Assembly: GCA_016787345.1 (NCBI GenBank)
Contig: JAEUUU010000068.1
Span: forward strand, 1-48,532
Origin: Saprospiraceae bacterium
GTDB taxonomy: Bacteria > Bacteroidota > Bacteroidia > Chitinophagales > Saprospiraceae
Direction: 5' to 3'
Length of the DNA: 48,532 bases
The position numbers and the translations under genes were made by a program. How positions within the stretch are numbered: position 1 is the first letter of the stretch; every line of letters begins with the position of its first letter. Below are positions 15,643 to 24,679 of the stretch, one piece after another. The notes beneath the pieces were generated by a model. It ran no database searches. It was not told the origin of the DNA and saw nothing but the letters and a program-made list of their open reading frames with translations.

Positions 15643-15835
15643 GAGATTGGTGAAAAAAATGGTGAATTGGTGAGGTGGTGAAAAATTGGTGAATTGGTGA
15701 GGTGGTGAATTGGTTATAAAAAAGAGTTGTTGCTGCGCTCGGGGTCGGTTTAAAGTCACCGTATAAATCCCTGAAATGAGCGCTGCAACAACCCTTTTAT
15801 AACCAATTCACCGTCTCACCAAATCACCAGTCACA
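15643..15835. repeat. Octamer array pair with inverted core between convergent genes
   Basis: Immediately after the rnr stop, words such as GGTGAATT and GGTGAGGT repeat with roughly 8-nt spacing (15652-15713). The right side has the complementary words (CCAATTCACC, CACCAAATCACC) up to the next stop. The inner arms 15704-15740 and 15778-15812 form an inverted repeat of about 35 nt with small indels. Each arm contains GGTTATAAAA and a GTTGTTGC-type core ending in GCGCTC. The layout resembles 12003-12317 but uses different words. No U-tract terminator is seen. Confidence 0.8.
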
Positions 15836-16300
15836 TCATTTTCCGCCGCTTTTCTTCACGGGTTCCGTCTTCGGCTTGGCGTCGGTGGGCGATTCTTTGG
15901 TCGGCTTCGAAGGCTTCACCGGTTCGGCCGGCGGAGCGGGTTGCGTCGGTTTCGGCGCCGGCTCGGTAGTCGGTTTCGGGCGACCCTGCGGCTGGGGGGC
16001 TTCGCCGGCTTTTTTCAGGTCTTTGCCTTTTTCCTTATCTTCTTTCTGGCCTTTGTTCGGGTGGCCTTTTTTGCCTTTTTTGCCGTGTTTGCCTTTGTGC
16101 TGGCCTTTTTGTTTTTCTACCTGGTCTTTTTCTCCGCCTTTGCCCTGACCGCTGAACGCGGCGCCGTCGGATTTTTCTTCCGCCTTGGCAGCCTGTTCGG
16201 TTTTCGATTTGGGCGCTTTGGCTTTCTGGTCGGATTGCGACCAGGCGGTTGCAGTGGCGAAGAGTGCGAGAAGGAGGGTGATCAGAAGATGCTTTTTCAT
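15836..16300 (-). CDS. Secreted Lys/Pro/Gly-rich low-complexity protein
   Basis: The 154-residue product has a signal peptide (MKKHLLITLLLALFATATAWS, then Q). After it the mature part is almost entirely K, G, E, P, Q and T. A basic, glycine-rich middle ('KGQHKGKHGKKGKKGHPNKG') is followed by a proline-rich tail ('PKPTTEPAPKPTQPAPPAEP'). No folded domain or catalytic motif is visible. It may be an intrinsically disordered periplasmic or cell-wall-associated linker, but no function can be assigned. Codon use looks like its neighbours. Confidence is for it being a real gene. Confidence 0.7.
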   Translation of the reverse strand: MKKHLLITLLLALFATATAWSQSDQKAKAPKSKTEQAAKAEEKSDGAAFSGQGKGGEKDQVEKQKGQHKGKHGKKGKKGHPNKGQKEDKEKGKDLKKAGEAPQPQGRPKPTTEPAPKPTQPAPPAEPVKPSKPTKESPTDAKPKTEPVKKSGGK

Positions 16301-16400
16301 GATTTATTGATTTAAATTGTTGTGCAATTACCACCTTTATACGTCGAAAGCCCTGGGGGGCTACCGACGAAAAAGTATTTTAACGCAAATTTCACTAAAC

Positions 16401-16429
16401 TATACCCGATGCACAGTGGTCCGGGTATA
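16401..16429. promoter_or_regulatory. Inverted repeat upstream of the class V aminotransferase homologue
   Basis: TATACCCG (16401-16408) and CGGGTATA (16422-16429) form a perfect 8-bp inverted repeat with a 13-nt spacer, ending 17 nt before the ATG at 16447. This could be an operator or an mRNA hairpin; neither is shown. Confidence 0.4.
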
Positions 16430-16446
16430 ACTATTCAGGAAGCGCC

Positions 16447-17727
<1,281 letters not shown>

Positions 17728-17735
17728 TACCTTTG
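17728..17735 (+). promoter_or_regulatory. Probable -7 box for the enoyl-CoA hydratase gene
   Basis: TACCTTTG is a perfect TAnnTTTG box starting one base after the preceding stop codon (17727) and 33 nt before the ATG at 17769. No good -33 element is visible. Confidence 0.45.
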
Positions 17736-17768
17736 CCCGCGCATCCATACTTCAATACAAAACTACCC

Positions 17769-18545
17769 ATGCAGTATATTCTTTTCAACGTCGAAAACCA
17801 GGTCGCCCAAATCCGGCTCAACCGCCCGGCGGTGTTCAATTCCATGCACCAGGCCATGCGTCAGGAATTGATCGACGCACTCGACCGCTGTGCCGCAGAC
17901 GCGGGCATCCGGGCCGTATACCTGACCGGCGAGGGCCGTGCTTTTTGTGCCGGCGAGGATTTGCAGGAAGTCGTCGATCCGCAAGGGCCTTCCCTGACCG
18001 AGATCATTTCGACGGGTTACAACCCGATCGTGCAAAAAATCCGCGACCTGGAAAAACCGGTCGTCTGCGCCGTCAACGGCGTAGCGGCCGGCGCCGGCGC
18101 CAACATCGCCCTGGCCTGCGACATCACCGTGGCGGCCGCCTCGGCTTCGTTTACCCAGGCTTTTTCCAAAATCGGCCTGATCCCCGACAGCGGCGGCACC
18201 TGGACGCTGCCCCGTCTCGTGGGCCTGCAACGTGCAACGGCGCTGATGATGCTGTCGGACAAAATATCGGCCGGCGAAGCGGCCGAAATGGGCCTTATCT
18301 GGAAAGTTTACCACGACGAAACCTTTATGGCGGAAAGTCTGGCCCTGGCCGAAACCCTGGCGCAAATGCCGACCAAAGGCCTGGGGCTGACCAAACGCGC
18401 GCTCAACCGGGCGTTTTCCAACGATTTTACCGCCCAACTGGCGCTGGAAGACAAACTGCAAACGGCAGCCAGCCAAACGCACGACTATCGCGAAGGCGTT
18501 GCCGCTTTTCTCGAAAAACGCAAGCCTGTTTTCAAAGGGGAATAA
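17769..18545 (+). CDS. Enoyl-CoA hydratase/isomerase, PaaG-like
   Basis: This is a crotonase-fold enzyme of 258 residues. The oxyanion-hole segments are 'GRAFCAGEDLQE' and 'NGVAAGAGANIALACD'. 'IGLIPDSGGTWTLPRLVG' resembles PaaG (2-(1,2-epoxy-1,2-dihydrophenyl)acetyl-CoA isomerase), where an Asp stands in the catalytic region. The C-terminus ends 'EGVAAFLEKRKPVFKGE', typical of the family. It is cytosolic and acts on CoA thioesters in fatty-acid or phenylacetate breakdown. No other paa genes are seen, so a role in phenylacetate metabolism is only suggested by similarity. An in-frame extension to 17625 lies inside the preceding gene and was discarded. Confidence 0.88.
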   Translation: MQYILFNVENQVAQIRLNRPAVFNSMHQAMRQELIDALDRCAADAGIRAVYLTGEGRAFCAGEDLQEVVDPQGPSLTEIISTGYNPIVQKIRDLEKPVVCAVNGVAAGAGANIALACDITVAAASASFTQAFSKIGLIPDSGGTWTLPRLVGLQRATALMMLSDKISAGEAAEMGLIWKVYHDETFMAESLALAETLAQMPTKGLGLTKRALNRAFSNDFTAQLALEDKLQTAASQTHDYREGVAAFLEKRKPVFKGE

Positions 18546-18551
18546 TCCCAC

Positions 18552-19376
18552 ATGGCCAAACTATTCCGAAAACTGCTGCCCTTCGGCTCGCCCCGCGGAC
18601 AACGCCCGCCCGCGCCCTGGTGGGTGGGTTTCCTGCTGATCTTTGGGCTCGGCATGATTTTTAGCCCCTGGCTGCGCTATCAGGTGCTGAGCCTGATAGA
18701 ATACCCGCTTCATTACAAGGAATACAAGCATTTCGGCATACGCATCCCGAATGGCTACGCGGTGCACGGCATCGACGTCAGTCGGTACCAGCGGCGGGTC
18801 GACTGGGAGCGGGTGAGCAAAATGAAGGTGGAAGACGTGCGCATTTCTTTTGCTTTTATCAAAGCCACCGAGGGCTCCTGGATGAAAGACCCCGAGTTTG
18901 AACGAAACTGGGAAAATGCCCGCGACAACAAGATTGTCCGGGGGGCTTACCATTTCTTTTTGCCCGACGTGAGCCCGCGCGACCAGGCGGTCAATTTTAT
19001 CAAAAACGTGCGCCTGCAATCGGGCGATTTGCCGCCGGTGGTAGACGTGGAAGAACGGCGGGGTATGAGCCGCGATCAGGTTCGGCGCGCTACCCTGGCA
19101 TTTATCGCTATTTTGGAAAAAAAATACGGCGTAAAACCCATCGTTTATACCAATCGCGATTTTTACAAAAACCACTTTGCCAACCAGCCCGAGTTCAAAC
19201 CCTATTGTTTCTGGATCGCCCATTACCACGTCTCCGACCTCGACATGCCCGACGATTCCAAATGGCATTTCTGGCAGCACAGCGACCGGGGAAGGGTCAA
19301 CGGGATCAACGAACCGGTCGATTTCAACGTATTTTACGGCGATTTAGCCACCTTGCAGCGCATGTGTGTGCCCTGA
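18552..19376 (+). CDS. GH25 lysozyme (muramidase) with N-terminal membrane anchor
   Basis: This 274-residue protein would cleave the MurNAc-GlcNAc bond of peptidoglycan. An N-terminal helix ('WWVGFLLIFGLGMIF') probably anchors it in the inner membrane facing the periplasm. The GH25 barrel follows with 'HGIDVSRYQRRVDW', 'AFIKATEGSWMKDPEF', 'GAYHFFLP' and 'LPPVVDVEER', which carry the conserved acidic residues, and it ends 'PVDFNVFYGD'. It starts 6 nt after the hydratase stop, so the two are probably co-transcribed although functionally unrelated. It lacks phage features such as a neighbouring holin, so a housekeeping role is more likely. Confidence 0.92.
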   Translation: MAKLFRKLLPFGSPRGQRPPAPWWVGFLLIFGLGMIFSPWLRYQVLSLIEYPLHYKEYKHFGIRIPNGYAVHGIDVSRYQRRVDWERVSKMKVEDVRISFAFIKATEGSWMKDPEFERNWENARDNKIVRGAYHFFLPDVSPRDQAVNFIKNVRLQSGDLPPVVDVEERRGMSRDQVRRATLAFIAILEKKYGVKPIVYTNRDFYKNHFANQPEFKPYCFWIAHYHVSDLDMPDDSKWHFWQHSDRGRVNGINEPVDFNVFYGDLATLQRMCVP

Positions 19377-19495
19377 TGTTTTTGTCGCACTCAGACCGAT
19401 TTCGTTAATCCCAGGTTAAGCCCCGCGCGGGTTCCGGATTTCTCCCCTAATTTTAGCCCTGCTAACTGATCACTGCAACCAAGTTGTATTCAAAC

Positions 19496-19987
19496 ATGAA
19501 AAAAACACTCCTTGCTCTCGTCGTTTGTTTCGTCGCACTCGGCGCTTTTGCTCAAAACAAAACCCTGCCCTCGGTCAACGTCAAAACCCTCGAAGGCCAA
19601 ACTCTGAACGTGCAGGAACTGGGCAAATCCGGTAAAATCACCATCATCAGCTTCTGGGCGACCTGGTGCTCCCCGTGCAAAAAAGAACTCGACGCCATCA
19701 AGGACTACTACGAAGACTGGCAAAAAGACTACGACGTGGTGCTGGTTGCCGTGAGTGTCGACGATGCTCGTACCGCTGCCAAAATTCCCGCCATGGTCGA
19801 GGAAAAAGGCTGGGAATACCGCGTGCTGATCGACAGCAACAAGGAGTTCCAGCAGGCCGCCAACGTGGCTTCCGTGCCCTACACCATCCTGCTCGACCAG
19901 TCGGGCAATATCGTGTTCGAACACACGGGCTATGCCCCGGGCGACGAACTCGAACTGGAAGAAAAAATCAAGTCGCTGAAAAAATAG
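19496..19987 (+). CDS. TlpA-family periplasmic thioredoxin
   Basis: This thiol-disulfide oxidoreductase of 163 residues has a signal peptide (MKKTLLALVVCFVALGAFA, then QN). Its AhpC/TSA-type thioredoxin fold carries the active site WCSPC (C58 and C61). The cis-Pro loop is 'VASVPYTILLDQSGNIV'. TlpA/ResA proteins keep periplasmic cysteines reduced, for example during cytochrome c maturation, but no cytochrome gene is adjacent. A TTG at 19484 would add four residues; the ATG at 19496 fits the signal peptide. A good terminator follows. Confidence 0.92.
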   Translation: MKKTLLALVVCFVALGAFAQNKTLPSVNVKTLEGQTLNVQELGKSGKITIISFWATWCSPCKKELDAIKDYYEDWQKDYDVVLVAVSVDDARTAAKIPAMVEEKGWEYRVLIDSNKEFQQAANVASVPYTILLDQSGNIVFEHTGYAPGDELELEEKIKSLKK

Positions 19988-20015
19988 GCTTTAAGAAAAA
20001 TTGCCGACTGCTCTT

Positions 20016-20050
20016 CGCCCCGGTTACTTTGGTCGCCGGGGCGTTTTATT
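20016..20050 (+). terminator. Intrinsic terminator after the tlpA-like gene
   Basis: CGCCCCGG (20016-20023) and CCGGGGCG (20036-20043) form an 8-bp GC-rich stem with a 12-nt loop, followed by TTTTATTTTT. It lies 28 nt after the stop codon. Confidence 0.85.
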
Positions 20051-20075
20051 TTTGGGGATGAAAGGAGTTTAACGC

Positions 20076-20954
20076 TTAAAATTCTACAGGAATATCTTTA
20101 ATAATCAACCCTTCACGCGTTTGCCAGCGCACAATGTATTTGCCGGTGGGCAGGTTGTACACTTCCAGGTGAAGGCTGCCCCGGTGTTCGCCGGCCGTCA
20201 TGTCCTCTTCTTTCGACAGTTTTTTGATCAGCCGCCCGTCGTCGTGCAGCAGGAGCATGGTGACTTTGGTGTTTTTTTCCAAAATATACTGGTAGCTGCC
20301 TTCCACGACCAGCGCTTTACCGGGCTGGGCGCGTTCGCCGGGCCGGATGACCCGGGTTTCGTAGCGGATACGGTAGCCGGGCGGGGTTTTGCCCAGCAAC
20401 TCGGCGGTGAATTTGGTCAACTCCGGATCGCCGATGCTACCCAGTGCGTGGCCGTTGGTGACGCACCAAACGGCGCTCTGGGCGGATGATTCGGCCGATT
20501 TACCGGTTTCGGCAATGAATTTCAGGAGTTTGCACAGCCGCTCGGGGGCCATGGCGCCCGCGACGAAACCAGCGCCGGCCCGCGGGGAAAGATCGCCGGC
20601 CTGGGCGCAAAAAGTTTTGAGCGTGGTTTTGACCGGCGATTTTCCGTTGAGTGCCAGGCTGCGGGCTTCGGAGACGACGAGGGTTTGCTGGGCGCTGTCG
20701 GCAGGTTCGAAATACTGCCCGAGGGGAATACGGACGCGCAGACTTTTACCGCTCAAATTGCGGGCGGTCACCGTGAGACATTCGCCCAGATGACCGCCCG
20801 TGCCGGAAACCTCCACGGCGACCAGCTTTTGCCGGAGCGCCTCGCTAAGGTCGAGGGTGGTTGTTTTGGAGGCAGGTTTTGCTTTTTGCGCGAGTGCGCT
20901 GAACGAAAACAAGAGCATGGACAGCAACAGGGTAGCTTTGGACAACATGGTCAA
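20076..20954 (-). CDS. Secreted protein of unknown function
   Basis: The 292-residue product has a signal peptide (MTMLSKATLLLSMLLFSFSALA, then Q). I do not recognise the family. The middle has a Cys-containing segment ('LGECLTVTARNLSGKSLRVRI'; also 'TFCAQAGDL', 'ERLCKLL', 'AVWCVTNGHAL'). The C-terminus ('LHLEVYNLPTGKYIVRWQTREGLIIKDIPVEF') resembles the last strands of a FlgD-like or sorting-domain beta sandwich, without the full T9SS motif set. Four mature cysteines could form two disulfides. A second ATG at 20948 is an alternative start. It is downstream of, and co-directional with, the large repeat protein. Confidence 0.7.
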   Translation of the reverse strand: MTMLSKATLLLSMLLFSFSALAQKAKPASKTTTLDLSEALRQKLVAVEVSGTGGHLGECLTVTARNLSGKSLRVRIPLGQYFEPADSAQQTLVVSEARSLALNGKSPVKTTLKTFCAQAGDLSPRAGAGFVAGAMAPERLCKLLKFIAETGKSAESSAQSAVWCVTNGHALGSIGDPELTKFTAELLGKTPPGYRIRYETRVIRPGERAQPGKALVVEGSYQYILEKNTKVTMLLLHDDGRLIKKLSKEEDMTAGEHRGSLHLEVYNLPTGKYIVRWQTREGLIIKDIPVEF

Positions 20955-21008
20955 CAGTGTTTTTGACCAAACGCGAAAGTGCCTGTCGCCGGGGTGATCG
21001 CGCGTTTT

Positions 21009-24000
21009 TTAACGACTGACCACCACTTTTGCCCAAAATTGTCGCCCTTCGCTGCGCAACAACAACAGGTACAAACCGGATGGCTGTGCGGACACATTCA
21101 GTTGAGCGCTATCCGTCGCAGTGTGTTGCACGATCAGCCGACCCCTCGCATCGTACAGGTAAATGTCGGCCGGATCGGAACCTGGCGTTGTGCGGCGCAA
21201 CTGCAAAAGGTCGCTGACGGGATTGGGGAACAGCAACCAGCCCGCTTCCGACAAGGGTTCGGCAGTAGCGCTGACGTTGCTCACCGTCACGGTAAGCGAT
21301 GCCGTGCAGCCGTTGGCGCCGGTCACCACCGCGGTGTAATCGCCTGCCGTGAGCCCCGAGAGGTCTTCGGTATTGCCGACGACCACGCCGTTGGAACTCC
21401 ACACGACAAGGTAAGGCCCGCTGTTTCCGCTGATGTCGAGATCGATGGCGCCAGTGCCCTGATTGTTCATATCCGGCGTCACCGATACCGTGGAAAGCGC
21501 AGGACTGTCGGGGTCGGCCAGGAGCAAATATTCCGCAGCGCTGCTGCAGCCGTTGGACTGGTCGGTAATCGTCAGACTGTACAGGCCGGGAAGGTTAACG
21601 GTAATGACCGGCTGGTCGGAACTGAACCCGCCGGGGCCCGACCAGGCATACACCGGGTTGCCGGCGGTGCTTGTGGCGGAAATGTCGGTGCTCGGACTCA
21701 GGCAATTCAAGGTGTCGCCTTCAAGGGTGATAACCGGGGGCCAGGTGTTGAAATTCACCTCGACGGAGGCCTCGCTGGTGCAACCGTTGTTGGGATTGGT
21801 CACCACCACCGTGTAGGCGCCGGGTATCATAACCCAGGGCCACTGCTCGCCTGATGTGAAATTATCGGGGCCCGTCCATTCATACAAGGCTTGCGGGGTT
21901 TTGGATAAAGCAGTCAATTGGATTAAAGGGTTTGAACAGGTAAGGGTGCCGCCGGAAGCTGTGAGGTCGGGAGCAATTGTGTCGGAATAAATTTCCAGAT
22001 CGACTGCCGTGCTGCAACCGTTGTCGGTGTCGGTCACAACGACGGAATAGGCGCCGGGTAAATTGATAATGGGCTGCGCCGAAGTGGAGGAGAAATTCTG
22101 CGGACCGGTCCATGCATAAGCCAGGTTGCCGGCAGAAGTGTTGACATAAAGCTGAATGCTTTGCACCGAACAGGTCAGCAGGCCGCCCTCGGCAATTACC
22201 GACGGAACGTTCGTATTGGCCAAAACTTCCGCGCTGGCACTGGCAGCGCAACCATTGTCCGTATCGGTCACGATGACGAAATAAGTGCCAGGCTGATCGA
22301 CGAGAGGTTCGGCTTCGTTTGAGGTGAAACCCTGTGGCCCCGACCAACTGAAGGCGGGATTATCGGCCGAGGTAGCGATTGTCAGTTGAATGTTCTGAAT
22401 AAGGCAGGTCAGGGTTCCTCCGGTAGCGGATACCTGCGGCGGGGTCGCATCTGCGCTGACCGTTAGTGTAGCGCTTGCGGTACAATTGTTGGCCGGATCG
22501 GTTGCCACCACGGTGTAGACGCCCGGTGTGTTCGTCTCCGGGTTGGGCGTGTTTGATGTGAATCCGTTGGGCCCCGACCACTGGAGCAGAACATCGGACG
22601 GAGTGGACGTGACAGAAAGACTGGCTGCCGGCTGGCTGCAGGTCAGCGTAAGATCATTGGTTTGCAGAAGCGGCTCGTCCTGATCGTCTTCGACAACAGC
22701 CGTGGTATAAGCCGTGCAGCCGTTGGTCGGATGCGTAACAACCAGTGTGTACACGCCGGGAATCGTCACCGTGGGATCTTCAACCGTGGAAGTAAATCCA
22801 CCCGGGCCCGTCCAGGAAAAACTGGCGCCGGAGGGCAATGCCTGTCCGTCGAGGGTCACGCTGGTCGTTGTGCACGTCAGCGCGCCGCCGGTAGCGGTGG
22901 CAAGGGGAAAAACGGCGGAAGAAGTGATCGATACGGTGTCGGTTGCGGTGCAGGTAGAGCCGCCGCCGTTGGCAGTCGTTTTGAGGATGTAGGTGCCCGG
23001 CATATTTACCGTGAGCGTGTTGCCGACACCTATAAGCACACCGAATTCGTTGAACCACTGTTTGAGGCCGCTGGAGGGCGCGGAATTGAGTACAAGGCTT
23101 TGGGCATTGCAATCCAGTTGCGTCGAATTGGTCTGTATGTCCGCGACTGCGTTGAGGTACACCAGCGAAAAATTATTGGTACTGTCGCAGCCCAGGTACG
23201 ATTCACAGACGGCAGAGTAGGAACCCGCCTGGTTGAATTCTTCACCGCAAACGGTCAGCGATTCGCCGGGGCACAAATACTTCACGCCGAGGAATTTGAC
23301 GATCGGCGGAAGGAGCACCACGGTTTGCTGAACGACGCTGTCACAACCCAGGTACGATGGCAGAGGGTCCGAGGTAAACGTTATGGTCCCCGGCCCTGAA
23401 TATTGCGGGTAAGGAGGATTGTCCCAAACAAAAGGGGCGTCTTCAAAGCAGACGTACAAGGTGGGTAATTGCACGATAGGGATTTCCTGCACGGTCACCG
23501 GCAGGCAGCGCGTGTCGCCCACCTTGCAAAAGTTGTGCGGCGTGACGCATACTTCTCCGCTTTCATTGCCAAACGTAATGGTCACCATGGCGCCATCGGC
23601 AAGTTCTATGTTTTGCGGGGTGGGCAGGCCGTTGATGAGGCTGCCCGGCGGCGCCGACCAGAAGTAGCTGCCGGCATTGGCAACAGGTGGTATGGTGTAA
23701 GTTACCGTGGCGCCGACGCAAACGGTATCCAGCCCTTGGATAGCGGGCGTTGGGTCCAGATCGGGGGCTACGGTGGAGCCCGGCGGGTCGATGGTGACGG
23801 AAAAATTGCACTGGTCGCCCTCCCAGCCGTCGATCATGAGCAAATACTTGGCGCCGGGAATCAGCATGTCGGAGACCAAAACCAGGGGGATATCCGCTCC
23901 ACCGGCTAGTCCGGGGTGACAAATGATCGGATCATTTCCGCAGTTTTGATACAACGCCATCTGAATGCCGTTGCCGTTGGTGCAGTTGGTCGCCAGGGCG

Positions 24001-24542
24001 GTGATCGCCACACTCGAGTCGCCGGCGACAAAGCCGATCCACTGATCATTGTGCAAAACGCCGCAAAAGCCGTTGATGCCGACATCGGGCGTGTAACCCA
24101 CCGTGGTGCCGTCGTACCCGTCGAAGGGACAAAAGAGACATGCGTCTTTGCAGTCGTCGGCAGCCGGCTGGTTGGGGTTTTCACAAACAGGAATATCGCC
24201 GAATACCATCTGGACGTTGAGGCAGGCCGGGGCGCCGTTGCCGTTGCTGTTGCCGGGTGTGACGCACACGGAGCCGGCGGTGTAGTCGAACGCGATTTGT
24301 ACGACGTTGCCGAACGGCGCGGCGATTTGCACCGGCGACGACTGGCCGTTCAGGGTGGCGCCGACCGGGAAGGTCCAGGTGTACCACTCGGCGCCGGCGA
24401 CGGCTTGCACGGAATAGGTGATGGTTGTGGTGGGCGCTACCAGCCCGGGGCCTTGCAGGGGGCCGGTGGGGCCGGGCAGTTGAGCGAATGCGCAAAGCGC
24501 GAAGAGCAAAAAGGATGCGGTGGTGAATAGACGTTTTAGCAT
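21009..24542 (-). CDS. Giant secreted repeat protein with T9SS type A sorting domain
   Basis: The 1177-residue product has a signal peptide (MLKRLFTTASFLLFALCAFA, then Q). After PKD-like domains and a Cys-rich segment come six tandem Ig/PKD-like repeats of about 85 residues. They share the pattern LTC...W-[ST]-GP-x-[GN]-F-[TS]-S...PG-x-Y-x-[VL]-x-[VI]-T...N-[NG]-C. One diverged copy precedes them and one SprB-like repeat follows. The C-terminus ('LLFPNPVSDLLQL', 'YDARGRLIV', 'PSGLYLLLL') is a Por secretion/T9SS type A domain, so the protein should be exported through the type IX system and attached at the surface. Adhesion or gliding roles are inferred. The ATG at 24542 was chosen because upstream codons run into tRNA-Leu. 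Confidence 0.92.
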   Translation of the reverse strand: MLKRLFTTASFLLFALCAFAQLPGPTGPLQGPGLVAPTTTITYSVQAVAGAEWYTWTFPVGATLNGQSSPVQIAAPFGNVVQIAFDYTAGSVCVTPGNSNGNGAPACLNVQMVFGDIPVCENPNQPAADDCKDACLFCPFDGYDGTTVGYTPDVGINGFCGVLHNDQWIGFVAGDSSVAITALATNCTNGNGIQMALYQNCGNDPIICHPGLAGGADIPLVLVSDMLIPGAKYLLMIDGWEGDQCNFSVTIDPPGSTVAPDLDPTPAIQGLDTVCVGATVTYTIPPVANAGSYFWSAPPGSLINGLPTPQNIELADGAMVTITFGNESGEVCVTPHNFCKVGDTRCLPVTVQEIPIVQLPTLYVCFEDAPFVWDNPPYPQYSGPGTITFTSDPLPSYLGCDSVVQQTVVLLPPIVKFLGVKYLCPGESLTVCGEEFNQAGSYSAVCESYLGCDSTNNFSLVYLNAVADIQTNSTQLDCNAQSLVLNSAPSSGLKQWFNEFGVLIGVGNTLTVNMPGTYILKTTANGGGSTCTATDTVSITSSAVFPLATATGGALTCTTTSVTLDGQALPSGASFSWTGPGGFTSTVEDPTVTIPGVYTLVVTHPTNGCTAYTTAVVEDDQDEPLLQTNDLTLTCSQPAASLSVTSTPSDVLLQWSGPNGFTSNTPNPETNTPGVYTVVATDPANNCTASATLTVSADATPPQVSATGGTLTCLIQNIQLTIATSADNPAFSWSGPQGFTSNEAEPLVDQPGTYFVIVTDTDNGCAASASAEVLANTNVPSVIAEGGLLTCSVQSIQLYVNTSAGNLAYAWTGPQNFSSTSAQPIINLPGAYSVVVTDTDNGCSTAVDLEIYSDTIAPDLTASGGTLTCSNPLIQLTALSKTPQALYEWTGPDNFTSGEQWPWVMIPGAYTVVVTNPNNGCTSEASVEVNFNTWPPVITLEGDTLNCLSPSTDISATSTAGNPVYAWSGPGGFSSDQPVITVNLPGLYSLTITDQSNGCSSAAEYLLLADPDSPALSTVSVTPDMNNQGTGAIDLDISGNSGPYLVVWSSNGVVVGNTEDLSGLTAGDYTAVVTGANGCTASLTVTVSNVSATAEPLSEAGWLLFPNPVSDLLQLRRTTPGSDPADIYLYDARGRLIVQHTATDSAQLNVSAQPSGLYLLLLRSEGRQFWAKVVVSR

Positions 24543-24623
24543 GGGAAGTAATTTTGTTGTTAGGCGGGAGATTCCAGCCTTCCTGCAACTGCTGCCCCAT
24601 GCGGCCTGATTTTTTTTGCGGAT

Positions 24624-24670
24624 AAAAAAAGAGCGGGTTTTTACCGCTTGCACACGGTAAAAACCCGCTC
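24624..24670 (-). terminator. Terminator of the tRNA-Leu gene
   Basis: GAGCGGGTTTTTACCG (24631-24646) and its exact reverse complement (24655-24670) form a perfect 16-bp stem with an 8-nt loop. On the minus strand it is followed by TTTTTTT. It lies 9 nt after the tRNA-Leu 3' end. Confidence 0.9.
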
Positions 24671-24679
24671 GAAAAAAGG

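Noticed and set aside
18552-19376. Prophage endolysin
   Set aside because: The GH25 enzyme has a membrane anchor, and no phage structural, holin or integrase genes occur in the window.
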